Source of the DNA: Halomonas qaidamensis
GTDB taxonomy: Bacteria > Pseudomonadota > Gammaproteobacteria > Pseudomonadales > Halomonadaceae
NCBI RefSeq assembly: GCF_025917315.1
Contig: NZ_CP080627.1
Span: 930,001 to 994,000, forward strand
Reading direction: 5' to 3'
Length of the DNA stretch: 64,000 nucleotides
Of this stretch, positions 43,567 to 52,556 are shown one piece after another. The notes below the pieces were generated by a model that saw only the letters and a program-made list of their open reading frames with translations, did no database searches and was not told where the DNA came from. How positions within the stretch are numbered: position 1 is the first letter of the stretch; each line of letters opens with the position of its first letter. A program made the position numbers and the translations under genes.

Positions 43567-45357
43567 ATGAATTATTATGCCGCGCCGGTACGCGATCTGC
43601 GCTTTGTACTCGAAGAGTTACTCGCGCACCGCTCGCTTGCACTGCCAGGCTTTGAAGAAGCCACGCCCGACTTGGTTGAGGCGGTGCTGGAAGAGGCAGC
43701 AAAACTCGCAGGTGACGTGTGGGGGCCGCTAAATAGTGTTGGTGACCGTCAAGGTGCTAAGCGACATACCGATGGTAGTGTGACCACCTCTGAGGGTTTT
43801 GCTGCTGCCTATCAGGCGTATGTGGAAGGCGGCTGGAACGGCATTGGTGTTTCTGAAGCGTTAGGCGGACAAAACCTACCTGAGGTGGTCGCCAGCGCCG
43901 TTCAAGAAATGCTTCACGGTGCCAATATGGCCCTGGGTCTTTGCCCTATGTTGACAGCAGGTGCGATTGAAGCGCTGGCGCATCATGGCAGCGAAGCGCT
44001 AAAAACGACCTATCTCCCCAAGTTAGTCGAAGGTACCTGGACAGGTACTATGAATCTAACGGAGCCTCAGGCAGGCTCCGACCTTTCTAAAGTACGCACC
44101 AAAGCCGTCCCCGAAGGCGACTACTACCGCATTAGCGGCCAAAAAATCTATATCACCTGGGGCGAACACGACGCTGCCGAAAATATCATTCACCTTGTGC
44201 TGGCGCGTAAACCCGATGCGCCCGAAGGCAACAAGGGCATTTCACTGTTCCTAGTGCCGAAGTTCCTGGTTAATGCAGACGGCTCGTTGGGCGAGCGCAA
44301 CGACGTCACCTGTGCCTCTATCGAACACAAGCTGGGCATTCATGGTTCGCCTACCTGTACCTTGAGCTTTGGCGAAAATGGCGGTGCTATCGGGTATCTA
44401 GTGGGTGAAGAAGGGCGTGGCCTTAACCACATGTTCACCATGATGAACGAAGCGCGTCACAAAGTAGGTATTCAAGGTATTGGTGTAGCAGAGCGTGCCT
44501 GTCAGCATGCGTTTGCCTACGCCTTGGATCGCACCCAGGGGCGTTCGCCTAAATCTCGCGGTGGTAACGAATGCACGATCAGCGACCACTTAGATGTACG
44601 CCGGATGCTGCTTTCGATGCGGGCCCGTACCGATGCCCTTCGTGCCCTGGCGCTTTACTGTGCTGGCCAGCTTGACCTTGCCCGACACAGTGAAAGTGAC
44701 ACCGAGCGGCAAACTGCCCAGGCGTGTGCCGATGTGCTGATCCCTATTGTTAAAAGCTTTTCGACCGACCAAGCCGTGGATATCGCCTCGATGGGTATTC
44801 AGGTACATGGCGGGATGGGCTATGTGGAAGAAACGGGGGCCGCCCAGCTACTTCGAGACGCACGAATTGCGCCTATCTATGAAGGCACGAATGGCATTCA
44901 GGCCCTCGATCTGGCAGGCCGTAAGTTACAGCGTGACGGTGGTGCCGCGTTATCTGCATTAATTGACGAAGTGCAAAAAACCGCTGAAACAATGCGTTCA
45001 GAGCCTAGCTTAGCGGGGATGGGCAGCGCGTTAGCGGTTGGTGCTGACGATCTGCGGGCCGCCATGCAGCTTGTGCTTGAGCAAGGCAGTGACCCGGAAA
45101 CGGGCCCAGACGCAGTGCAGGCCTATGCAACGCCGTTGCTCAGTCTCGCAGGCCACGTGCTATGCGCTTGGCAAATGGGCAATGCCGCACTGCACGCGAC
45201 CAGTGCGCTGCAAAAAGGTAGTGACGAGCCGTTTTATCGTGCCAAGCTGTGTAGTGCCAATTTTGTTATTACTCAGTGGTTGCCTGCTGGCCGGGCACAA
45301 CGTGCGGTTATTGAAGCGGGTATGCAGTGCTTAAATGATTTTGAATTAACGCCATAA
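43567..45357 (+). CDS. Acyl-CoA dehydrogenase, long DmdC-like form
   Basis: FAD enzyme that introduces the 2,3 double bond in an acyl-CoA, 596 residues. Landmarks: MNLTEPQAGSDLSKVRTKA, GQKIYITWGEHD, NEARHKVGIQGIGVAERA, and IYEGTNGIQALDLAGRKL with the catalytic Glu. The extra C-terminal domain (from about 460) is that of the FadE/DmdC-size group. With the downstream DmdB-like ligase and a crotonase, either beta-oxidation of a short acyl chain or methylmercaptopropionate breakdown is possible. Confidence 0.92.
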   Translation: MNYYAAPVRDLRFVLEELLAHRSLALPGFEEATPDLVEAVLEEAAKLAGDVWGPLNSVGDRQGAKRHTDGSVTTSEGFAAAYQAYVEGGWNGIGVSEALGGQNLPEVVASAVQEMLHGANMALGLCPMLTAGAIEALAHHGSEALKTTYLPKLVEGTWTGTMNLTEPQAGSDLSKVRTKAVPEGDYYRISGQKIYITWGEHDAAENIIHLVLARKPDAPEGNKGISLFLVPKFLVNADGSLGERNDVTCASIEHKLGIHGSPTCTLSFGENGGAIGYLVGEEGRGLNHMFTMMNEARHKVGIQGIGVAERACQHAFAYALDRTQGRSPKSRGGNECTISDHLDVRRMLLSMRARTDALRALALYCAGQLDLARHSESDTERQTAQACADVLIPIVKSFSTDQAVDIASMGIQVHGGMGYVEETGAAQLLRDARIAPIYEGTNGIQALDLAGRKLQRDGGAALSALIDEVQKTAETMRSEPSLAGMGSALAVGADDLRAAMQLVLEQGSDPETGPDAVQAYATPLLSLAGHVLCAWQMGNAALHATSALQKGSDEPFYRAKLCSANFVITQWLPAGRAQRAVIEAGMQCLNDFELTP

Positions 45358-45395
45358 ACGATGGTGGGAAGCAGGATGGCTTCATTCGTTAATTT

Positions 45396-45418
45396 CCGCC
45401 GGCCCTCTGGGTCGGCGG
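45396..45418 (+). other. Hairpin between acyl-CoA dehydrogenase and ligase genes
   Basis: CCGCCGGCCC (45396-45405) pairs with GGGTCGGCGG (45409-45418) around TCT, 10 pairs with one G-T. No T tract, so it is an RNA stem or weak terminator. Confidence 0.55.
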
Positions 45419-45485
45419 CTTACGTTTAGCTGTCTTTAAACGGTCGTTTTAATGTGCGTATTAACCAATAACATAAAGGTGATTT

Positions 45486-47117
45486 ATGAATGCTTCTATT
45501 TTTGAGCAAGGCATGCCCCCCACAATTGCTAACCATGTACCGCTCTCTCCGCTGACCTTTATTGAGCGTTCGGCGGCGGTGTACCCCGATTACCCGGCGG
45601 TGGTGCATGGCACAACCCGCCGCACTTGGGGAGAAACGTGGACCCGCTGCCGCCAGTTGGCGTCGGCGCTTGAAAAGCGTGGTATTCAGCCAGGCCAAAC
45701 GGTGGCGGCAATGCTGCCGAACATTCCGGCGATGTTTGAAGCTCATTTTGGGGTGCCTCTGGCAGGCTGCGTGCTCAATACCTTAAATATTCGCCTGGAT
45801 GCCGAAGCAATTAGCTATATGCTGGCCCATGGTGAGGCGAAAGCTATTCTGGTTGACCCGGAATTTGCACAGGTTATTAACGAAGCTGTTGCCCTATTAG
45901 ACGATAAACCGCTGATTATTGACGTTTTCGATCTAGAGTTTTTAGGCGAAACCCAAGGCATCGGTGACGTTGAGTACGAAGCATTGCTCGCAGAGGGTGA
46001 TGCTGACTATGCCTACAAGCTGCCTGACAATGAGTGGCAAGCGATTTCACTGAACTACACCTCGGGCACCACGGGCAAGCCAAAAGGAGTCGTTTACCAT
46101 CACCGTGGCGCTTACTTAAACGCGGTCAGTAATATCCTAGAGTGGGCGATGCCGCACCATCCAGTCTACCTTTGGACGCTGCCGATGTTTCACTGCAACG
46201 GCTGGTGTTTCCCCTGGACGATTGCCGCCAACGCCGGTGTTAGCGTGTGTCTGCGCAAAGTTGATCCAAAGCGGATTAATGACCTTATTGTCGATGAGAA
46301 GGTCACGCACTTCAGCGGTGCGCCGATTGTACTGAACGGCCTTGTGAACCTACCGGCTGACCAGAAGCGTGAATTTGATCATCCGGTTAAAGTGACCACC
46401 GCGGGTGCCGCACCGCCTGCGTCCGTGATTGCTGGGGTTGAGAAACTCGGCATTGAGGTGACCCATGTGTATGGGTTAACCGAGGTTTATGGCCCGGTGA
46501 CGGTTTGTGCCTGGCGTGAAGCGTGGAATGAGCTGCCGCTGGAATCCCGTGCCAAAATCAAGGCGCGCCAAGGGGTGCGCTACCACATGCTCGAAGCGCT
46601 GTGTGTCGCTGACCCGCTAACCCTTGAGCCTGTCGCGAAGGATGGCGAGACCATCGGTGAAATTTTGATGCGTGGCAACAACGTGATGAAAGGCTATCTG
46701 AAAAATGCCGAAGCCACTGAGAAAGCACTAGAAGGTGGCTGGTATCACACTGGTGATCTCGCGGTTTGGCACGCCGATGGCTACATCGAGATTAAAGACC
46801 GTTCTAAAGACATCATTATTTCCGGCGGTGAAAATATCTCCACCATCGAAGTGGAAGATGCCATTTATAGCCATCCAGCAGTAGAAGAAGCCGCCGTTGT
46901 TGCCAAGCCCGATGAAAAATGGGGCGAGACGCCTTGTGCGTTTGTTAAATTAAAAATCGGTTATGGTGAAATTACTGAAGCCGACATTATTGCTCACTGC
47001 CGAGAGCATTTAGCGAGTTTCAAAGTACCCAAGACAATCATTTTTAGTGAGCTGCCAAAAACGTCCACGGGCAAAATTCAAAAATTTGTGCTGCGCGAAG
47101 AAGCCAAACAGCACTGA
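45486..47117 (+). CDS. Acyl-CoA synthetase, DmdB-like
   Basis: ANL-family ligase, 543 residues: activates an organic acid with ATP and joins it to CoA. P-loop LNYTSGTTGKPKGVVYHHRGAYLNAV, A5 motif THVYGLTEVYGP, A7-A8 YHTGDLAVWHADGYIEIKDRSKDIIISGGENIS, and A10 lysine in PKTSTGKIQKF. From memory the LWTLPMFHCNGWCFPWT and YHHRGAYLN segments match methylmercaptopropionate-CoA ligases as well as medium-chain ligases, so the substrate is open. Confidence 0.92.
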   Translation: MNASIFEQGMPPTIANHVPLSPLTFIERSAAVYPDYPAVVHGTTRRTWGETWTRCRQLASALEKRGIQPGQTVAAMLPNIPAMFEAHFGVPLAGCVLNTLNIRLDAEAISYMLAHGEAKAILVDPEFAQVINEAVALLDDKPLIIDVFDLEFLGETQGIGDVEYEALLAEGDADYAYKLPDNEWQAISLNYTSGTTGKPKGVVYHHRGAYLNAVSNILEWAMPHHPVYLWTLPMFHCNGWCFPWTIAANAGVSVCLRKVDPKRINDLIVDEKVTHFSGAPIVLNGLVNLPADQKREFDHPVKVTTAGAAPPASVIAGVEKLGIEVTHVYGLTEVYGPVTVCAWREAWNELPLESRAKIKARQGVRYHMLEALCVADPLTLEPVAKDGETIGEILMRGNNVMKGYLKNAEATEKALEGGWYHTGDLAVWHADGYIEIKDRSKDIIISGGENISTIEVEDAIYSHPAVEEAAVVAKPDEKWGETPCAFVKLKIGYGEITEADIIAHCREHLASFKVPKTIIFSELPKTSTGKIQKFVLREEAKQH

Positions 47118-47134
47118 TTCAGGGGAAACAAACG

Positions 47135-47983
47135 ATGAGTGAACAACCAGTCGGTGTAGTGGGAGCAGGCACCATGGGGCAGGGGATCGCCCAGGTGGTC
47201 GCCGCCAGTGGTTTTACGGTTCGCCTTTATGACGTTGCCGATGAGCAGCTTACCCGTGCCCAGGGCAACATCGATAAAGGCCTTGGCAAGCTAGTCGCGA
47301 AAGAAAAAATCAGCGAGTCAGCTAAGCAGGAGGCTTTAGCGCGGCTTTCCACGACTACTGATCTCGAAGCGTTGAGTGACTGCGGCATTATTATTGAGGC
47401 TGCACCAGAGCAGCCCGCGCTGAAAGAGAAACTGTTTCGTGACCTTAGTCATTTAAGCAGCGACGCGATTCTTGCTTCGAACACCTCATCACTCTCGCTA
47501 ACGCGGCTGGCGGCGGTGTGCGAACGCCCCGAGCGGGTTGTGGGCATGCACTTTTTTAACCCAGTGCCGGTGCTCAAGTTAGTGGAAGTAATTCGTGCTG
47601 AGCAAACCTCTGATGCCACCGTTGAGCGTATAGAGGCGCTGGCCAAAGCACTGGGTAAAACGGCGGTGCCCATTGGTGATGCGCCGGGCTTTGCGGTGAA
47701 TCGTTTGTTGGTGCCGATGATCAATGAAGCCGCCTTTATTGTGCAAGAAGGAACCGCAACGCCAGAGGCCATCGATGAAGCGATGAAGCTGGGCGCTGCG
47801 CACCCAATGGGGCCGTTGGCGCTGGCGGATTTAATTGGTCTCGATGTTTGTTTGGCCATTATGGAAGTGCTGCAGGACGGATTTGGCGATCCTAAATATC
47901 GCCCCTGCCCACTATTAAAGCGTATGGTGGATGCGGGCTACCTGGGACGTAAGAGCGGTCGAGGCTTTCATATCTACGAGTGA
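47135..47983 (+). CDS. 3-hydroxyacyl-CoA (3-hydroxybutyryl-CoA) dehydrogenase
   Basis: NAD-dependent oxidation of a 3-hydroxyacyl-CoA, 282 residues. Rossmann motif GVVGAGTMGQGIAQVVAASG, catalytic His in VVGMHFFNPVPVLKLVEVI, Asn in GFAVNRLLVPMINEA, and the C-terminal GPLALADLIGLD and GRKSGRGFHIYE. Seventeen bases after the ligase, so the same operon. Confidence 0.94.
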   Translation: MSEQPVGVVGAGTMGQGIAQVVAASGFTVRLYDVADEQLTRAQGNIDKGLGKLVAKEKISESAKQEALARLSTTTDLEALSDCGIIIEAAPEQPALKEKLFRDLSHLSSDAILASNTSSLSLTRLAAVCERPERVVGMHFFNPVPVLKLVEVIRAEQTSDATVERIEALAKALGKTAVPIGDAPGFAVNRLLVPMINEAAFIVQEGTATPEAIDEAMKLGAAHPMGPLALADLIGLDVCLAIMEVLQDGFGDPKYRPCPLLKRMVDAGYLGRKSGRGFHIYE

Positions 47984-48042
47984 GCATGGGTAAGTACGGG
48001 TAAGCGGATCAGGACAGTCAAGCGCGACAAAAGAAGTGATTG

Positions 48043-48075
48043 CCTACCAACCAAGCGTTCGCTAGGGTTGGTAGG
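48043..48075 (+). other. Perfect hairpin between hydroxyacyl-CoA dehydrogenase and crotonase genes
   Basis: CCTACCAACC (48043-48052) pairs with GGTTGGTAGG (48066-48075); the loop itself can pair AGCG with CGCT. No T tract follows closely, so an mRNA-processing or partial terminator role is more likely than full termination. Confidence 0.65.
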
Positions 48076-48114
48076 TGTTCACTTTTAATGCGTAATAACA
48101 ATTAAGGAGCCTGT

Positions 48115-48888
48115 ATGAGCGATGCAGTGATTGAAAAAGTTGATAACGATGGCATGGTGCGGTTGACGATTAACCGCCCTAAAGCATTGAATGCACTGAA
48201 TAGCGAGGTGCTCAGTGCGTTAGAATCACACCTTGTGGAGCTTGAAACGCACCCTCATTTACGCGCCGTTATTATTACCGGTGCCGGTGAAAAGTCGTTT
48301 GTTGCCGGTGCTGATATCACCGAAATGCGTGATAAAACCCCGGAAGAAGCGCGCGCTTTTGCCATTCAAGCGCTGCGTACTATTAAACGCCTAGAAACAT
48401 TGCCCGTGCCGGTGGTCGCGCTAGTGAACGGGTTTTGCCTTGGCGGCGGCTGCGAATTGGCGCTGGCCTGCGACTGGGCGGTAGCTAGCGACAACGCTGT
48501 TTTTGGTCAGCCTGAAGTGTTGCTAGGTGTGATTCCTGGCTTTGGCGGCACCCAGCGTTTGCCGCGCCGTGTTGGCCCCGCCATGGCAATTGACTTGGTC
48601 ACTACCGGCCGCAAAATCGATGCCCAAGAAGCGCTGCGCATCGGGCTAGTTAACCGTGTGATGCCCCAGGCCGAGCTTGAAAGCTATGTGGAAGAGCTGA
48701 CTAAACAGCTCAAAGGTAACGGCCCTCAGTCGGTGCGTGGTGCAAAGCAAGCCGTTCACGATGGGTTAGACCAAGATCTTGATAGCGCCCTAGCGCTGGA
48801 AACTAGCCTGTTTGCGTTCTGCTTTGCTGGCGAAGAGCAGAAAGAGGGCATGAGCGCGTTCGTTGAGAAGCGTAAACCTAATTTCTAA
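48115..48888 (+). CDS. Enoyl-CoA hydratase (crotonase family)
   Basis: Hydrates a trans-2-enoyl-CoA, 257 residues. Oxyanion-hole and CoA motifs KSFVAGADITEM and ALVNGFCLGGGCELALACD, with the two catalytic Glu residues in GGGCELAL and FGQPEVLLGVIPGFGGTQRLPR. AAGGAG upstream. Completes the four-enzyme acyl-CoA set; no thiolase is present here. Confidence 0.93.
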   Translation: MSDAVIEKVDNDGMVRLTINRPKALNALNSEVLSALESHLVELETHPHLRAVIITGAGEKSFVAGADITEMRDKTPEEARAFAIQALRTIKRLETLPVPVVALVNGFCLGGGCELALACDWAVASDNAVFGQPEVLLGVIPGFGGTQRLPRRVGPAMAIDLVTTGRKIDAQEALRIGLVNRVMPQAELESYVEELTKQLKGNGPQSVRGAKQAVHDGLDQDLDSALALETSLFAFCFAGEEQKEGMSAFVEKRKPNF

Positions 48889-48917
48889 CCTGCGTTAAAC
48901 TACGTTTTGCTCATTTA

Positions 48918-48946
48918 AGGGGTGGCGGCTACGTCACCCCTCTTTT
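48918..48946 (+). terminator. Terminator of acyl-CoA operon
   Basis: AGGGGTG (48918-48924) pairs with CACCCCT (48935-48941) around 10 bases, followed by CTTTT. Confidence 0.8.
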
Positions 48947-49023
48947 ATGCTCGATAGTTATATAATCCATACTACATGATCAATACTTAGCTTGACTGCT
49001 GTCGGCATTCACAAGGAGCGTTT

Positions 49024-49719
49024 ATGTTTGATTTGTACATCGCCAACAAGAATTACTCATCTTGGTCGCTGCGCCCTTGGGTGCTGATGAAAGTGCTGAG
49101 CATTCCCTTCAATGAACACGTTATGCCGTTTGAGGGTGGCATGGGAGAAAGTCATGCCACCTTTACACGTTTTTCTCCTACCGGCTTAGTGCCATGCTTG
49201 GTAGATTCTGATGCCGAGGTGGCAGTCTGGGACTCGTTGGCTATTGTTGAGTACCTGGCTGACACCTATCCTGAAGTGTGGCCCCACGAAAAAACGGCGC
49301 GTGCCTGGGCACGGTGTGCCAGTGCCGAAATGCACAGTGGGTTTGGTGCACTGCGCAATGAGTGTTCAATGAATTGCGGCGTGCGTGTTGTGCTCAACAA
49401 TCGTTCAGCAGGGTTAAACAATGATGTGGCACGGCTAGATACACTATGGCAGGAAGGCCTTCAGCGCTTCGGTGGCCCCTTTTTGGCAGGTGAGCAGTTT
49501 ACCGCAGTGGATGCGTTTTACGCGCCTGTCGCGTTTCGTATACAGACATTTAACCTGCAGCTGAGCGAGGCATCACTGGCTTATGTGCAACGGCTACTCA
49601 CTCATCCTGCGATGGAGGAGTGGTACCAGGCAGCGCTGGCAGAAACTTGGCGTGAGCCAATGCATGAGCATGAGACGCTGAAAAACGCCACGTTATTAAA
49701 CGATTACCGCGCGTTGTAG
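49024..49719 (+). CDS. Glutathione S-transferase family protein
   Basis: 231 residues. N-terminal thioredoxin-like domain starts YIANKNYSSWSLRPWVLMK with the Ser-rich glutathione site, followed by PTGLVPCLVD (cis-Pro) and WDSLAIVEYLADTYP (Glu/Ser for the gamma-glutamyl group). The helical C-terminal domain includes FTAVDAFYAPVAFRIQTF. Substrate unknown. Confidence 0.88.
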   Translation: MFDLYIANKNYSSWSLRPWVLMKVLSIPFNEHVMPFEGGMGESHATFTRFSPTGLVPCLVDSDAEVAVWDSLAIVEYLADTYPEVWPHEKTARAWARCASAEMHSGFGALRNECSMNCGVRVVLNNRSAGLNNDVARLDTLWQEGLQRFGGPFLAGEQFTAVDAFYAPVAFRIQTFNLQLSEASLAYVQRLLTHPAMEEWYQAALAETWREPMHEHETLKNATLLNDYRAL

Positions 49720-49785
49720 CGCGCCTGTTGCCCGGTGTTTCGATAATTCCGCTACACTGGCGCAAATTTATGATGGATATTTCTA

Positions 49786-50325
49786 ATGGCGTTGAGTGCT
49801 ACCCCTTACAAAGTTGATGTCAACCTGACGGACCTTGATCGCAATGTTTACGAGACGCTGCGTTTTACGGTGGCCCGTCACCCTTCTGAAACTGAAGACC
49901 GGATGTGCGCACGCCTGATCGCCTACCTACTATGGTACAGCGAAGCACTCGCTTTTGGTCGTGGCCTTTCCGATGTGGACGAGCCAGCCCTTTGGGAGAA
50001 AAGCCTAGATGGCCGCGTGCTACATTGGATAGAAGTCGGCCTACCAGATGCTGAGCGTCTTACCTGGTGTTCACGCCGTGCGGAGCGTGTTTCGCTGTTG
50101 GCTTATGGGCGAGTGGATCTGTGGGAAAATAAAGTGTTGCCAGCAGTAGCGGCACTCAAGAATGTGCACGTGGCGGGACTACCCCAAGAGGCGCTTGCGA
50201 CTATCGCAGAGGGGCTGCCGCGGTCTATTAACTGGGCGGTTATGATCAGTGATGGCTCACTGTTTATTACCGATGAAAACGGCCAGCATGAAGTGACACC
50301 GCAGTGGCTGCTCCGAGACCGTTAG
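49786..50325 (+). CDS. yaeQ: YaeQ family protein
   Basis: 179 residues, full-length match to YaeQ: YKVDVNLTDLDRNVYETLRFTVARHPSETEDRMCARLIAYLLW, GRVLHWIEVGLPDAERL and LPRSINWAVMISDGSLFITD. YaeQ proteins have a PD-(D/E)XK-like fold with little proven activity; E. coli YaeQ was linked to RfaH-independent transcript antitermination. Single gene. Confidence 0.93.
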   Translation: MALSATPYKVDVNLTDLDRNVYETLRFTVARHPSETEDRMCARLIAYLLWYSEALAFGRGLSDVDEPALWEKSLDGRVLHWIEVGLPDAERLTWCSRRAERVSLLAYGRVDLWENKVLPAVAALKNVHVAGLPQEALATIAEGLPRSINWAVMISDGSLFITDENGQHEVTPQWLLRDR

Positions 50326-50402
50326 ATGGTTAAGCACGTAGTGCTACCCACATTATGTTGACACTATCCAAGACAGGAAGTCGTGATAGCCAGTGAGTTA
50401 GC

Positions 50403-50438
50403 GAATAGATAGCAAGAAAGTACGCTTGCTATCTATTC
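50403..50438 (+). terminator. 14-bp perfect hairpin after yaeQ
   Basis: GAATAGATAGCAAG (50403-50416) pairs perfectly with CTTGCTATCTATTC (50425-50438) around 8 bases. There is no T tract, so it may act as an mRNA 3' end or a protein site as well as a terminator. Confidence 0.6.
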
Positions 50439-50450
50439 ATGCTATTACTT

Positions 50451-50468
50451 ACAATCATTCATGATTGT
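50451..50468. promoter_or_regulatory. Palindrome upstream of lpxR-like gene
   Basis: ACAATCATTCATGATTGT is an 18-base palindrome (8-base perfect arms, 2-base centre), 47 bases before the lpxR-like start. Its size and place fit an operator. No regulator adjoins. Confidence 0.5.
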
Positions 50469-50515
50469 TAATAGTTGATCACCCTCGCATACCACCAATA
50501 CTCAAGGATTGAGCT

Positions 50516-51505
50516 ATGAATACTACCTCTGCTCTGTGCAGGAAGGTAATGCCTTTTATTTTGCCGTTAAGCGTGTTGCCTTCGGTGGCTATGGCTAGCG
50601 ACAGTGCCCTGTCTGTTAAGCTTGAAAATGATGGTCTTGCTAGTAGCGATGATGGCCACTTCACCAGTGGTTTCGAGCTTAACTGGACGTTTACGCCGCA
50701 AGAGCAAAGTTGGTTACAACGCCTTTCGACAGCGCTACCCGATAGTCTTATCGGTCAAGCGGATAGAGCGTCTTATCGTTTGATTCATCAGATTTATACG
50801 CCGAACGATATTGAACAGCGCGCTTTGATCGAAGACGATCGCCCCTATGCAGGTCTGGTCTACGGCGGTCTGTCGCTTTATGAAGACGTACCGAAGGGGC
50901 AATGGACGCAAGCCACCGATTTACATCTTGATGTTGGTGTTGTGGGGCCTTCCTCTCTTGCTGACAGTATTCAGCGTGAAGTACACCGCGTTACTGATAG
51001 TGACCGCCCTCGTGGCTGGAAAAACCAGCTGGGCGATGAGGCGTTGGTGAATTTAACCCTTCGGCGGCAGTGGTGGAATGACGTACCGCTGGCCGGTAAA
51101 CAATTTTCACACGGCCCCAGTGTAGGTGCCGCGTTAGGTAACATGTACACCTATGCAAGTGCTGGTTATAGCGTTCGCTGGGGTGATGATGCTGAAGGCA
51201 TTCCTACACTTACCCCTAACCCGGGTAGCCGCCATTTAATGAATGGTCATCGTGGGTGGCAGTGGTATCTGTTTGCGAATGTAGAAGGCTACTACATGGC
51301 GCAGAACCTAACACTTGATGGTAATACGTTCAGGGATAGTCATTCTGTTGACCGTGAGGAGTGGCTAGCAGAAGCCTCCGCAGGCCTTGCGATAGCCTGG
51401 GAAGATTGGCAAGTAACCTATGCTGCTGTTCAGCGTACCCGTGAGTTTGATGGACAAGATGAGCAGGACAAATTCGGGTCAATGACGCTAACGAAACGCT
51501 TTTAA
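50516..51505 (+). CDS. lpxR: LpxR-like lipid A deacylase (DUF2219)
   Basis: Outer-membrane enzyme that removes the 3'-acyloxyacyl group of lipid A, 329 residues. Signal peptide to about residue 27 (VLPSVAMASD). The active-site residues of the family are present: N-D in VKLENDGLAS, Thr in GHFTSGFELNW, and His plus downstream residues in QREVHRVTDSDRPRGWKNQLGDE. A barrel protein ending in TKRF, with terminal Phe. Whether it acts on lipid A here is inferred from family. Confidence 0.88.
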   Translation: MNTTSALCRKVMPFILPLSVLPSVAMASDSALSVKLENDGLASSDDGHFTSGFELNWTFTPQEQSWLQRLSTALPDSLIGQADRASYRLIHQIYTPNDIEQRALIEDDRPYAGLVYGGLSLYEDVPKGQWTQATDLHLDVGVVGPSSLADSIQREVHRVTDSDRPRGWKNQLGDEALVNLTLRRQWWNDVPLAGKQFSHGPSVGAALGNMYTYASAGYSVRWGDDAEGIPTLTPNPGSRHLMNGHRGWQWYLFANVEGYYMAQNLTLDGNTFRDSHSVDREEWLAEASAGLAIAWEDWQVTYAAVQRTREFDGQDEQDKFGSMTLTKRF

Positions 51506-51531
51506 TAAGGCTACAAGCGAAGGGGAGCGGT

Positions 51532-51852
51532 ATGGCCAATAAGTATCCACATACGCCGGATAGCCGCTATTTTGTGGCTAAAAACCGGCTATGGCGCTGT
51601 ACCGATCCACGCTTGAGCGATGACGAAAAACGTACCCACATAAAAGCACTGATGAAAGCCCGCCGAGCGGTGCGCAGCGCTCAGCAACAAAACGACGAAA
51701 TAGCGCTACGTCAAGCACGTGAGGCGGTGCAGTCTGCCAAGGAACTGTTGGGGGAGCGTGGGCCGGTTTGGTGGCAAGATGGCGCCCCCGATGAAAGCGG
51801 CCTTGCACCCCACAATAGCTCGTACGCGGAGTGGTGGGCATCGCACTCCTAA
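51532..51852 (+). CDS. Conserved hypothetical, Arg/Lys-rich helical protein
   Basis: 106 residues: YFVAKNRLWRCTDPRLSDDEKRTHIKALMKARRAVRSAQQ, then a Gln/Glu/Ala helix and WWQDGAPDESGLAPHNSSYAEWWAS. Two Trp-rich ends flank a helical, basic middle. I recall the WRCTDPRLSDDE pattern from gammaproteobacterial conserved proteins of unknown function. Close behind the deacylase gene (26 bases), so perhaps co-transcribed. Confidence 0.75.
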   Translation: MANKYPHTPDSRYFVAKNRLWRCTDPRLSDDEKRTHIKALMKARRAVRSAQQQNDEIALRQAREAVQSAKELLGERGPVWWQDGAPDESGLAPHNSSYAEWWASHS

Positions 51853-51926
51853 GTGGTGGTTGCTATCCTGAATGTAAGGAGGTGTCAGCTATTCCTCCAT
51901 TAATAGCTATTTAGGAGGTGATTCAT

Positions 51927-52448
51927 ATGGATATGGTCTTTTATAGCGGTTGGGAAAGTTTGCTGCGCACGTTAATCGTCGGCGTATTGGCGTATGCCGT
52001 CCTAATCGTGTTTTTGCGTATTTCAGGAAATCGTACGCTGTCTAAAATGAATGCCTTTGACTTAATTGTAACCGTCGCGCTGGGGTCTACGTTGGCCACC
52101 GTGCTGCTTTCAAAAGACATTGCTTTAGCCGAAGGAGCGCTAGCACTAGCCTTGCTGATTTCGCTTCAGTTTGTGATTACATGGCTTAGCGTACGCGTTA
52201 GTTGGGTAAAGCGTTTGGTGACGGGCGAACCATTGATGCTGTTGTATCAGGGAGAGTTTTTAACGACCTCGTTGCGCAAGGCTCGGGTCACCAAAGATGA
52301 AGTGCGCTCTGCTGTTCGCAGCAGTGGCCTTGCAAGCCTAGAAGCAGCGCAAGCAGTCGTACTTGAAACAGACGGCTCGCTTAGTGTTGTTAAGCGGGAA
52401 GACGAAGGTACAGGTTCAAGCCTGAACGGCGTTCGCGGACTTCGCTAA
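51927..52448 (+). CDS. DUF421 (YetF-type) membrane protein
   Basis: 173 residues: three hydrophobic helices, then a soluble DUF421 domain (FLRISGNRTLSKMNAFDLIVTVALGSTLATVLLS, GEPLMLLYQGEFLTTSLRKARVTKDEVRSAVRSSGLASLEAAQAVVLETDGSLSVV). Role unknown. AGGAGG lies 8 bases before ATG 51927, so I reject the GTG at 51918. A CCTCC at 51894 could pair with that site, or with another GGAGG at 51878, so translation might be structure-dependent. Confidence 0.87.
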   Translation: MDMVFYSGWESLLRTLIVGVLAYAVLIVFLRISGNRTLSKMNAFDLIVTVALGSTLATVLLSKDIALAEGALALALLISLQFVITWLSVRVSWVKRLVTGEPLMLLYQGEFLTTSLRKARVTKDEVRSAVRSSGLASLEAAQAVVLETDGSLSVVKREDEGTGSSLNGVRGLR

Positions 52449-52556
52449 ACTATTAAAAATAATAAATTTATAGCCATAGCGGCAATTTTCCATTCACGCT
52501 TACACAAGCGAGTGGTAATCTGCGCCACTTTGTTTCTCAACGTTTAAGGGCGCACT

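Noticed and set aside
49786-50325. YaeQ as a defence nuclease because of its PD-(D/E)XK-like fold
   Set aside because: It is a widespread housekeeping-type family with no defence context here.
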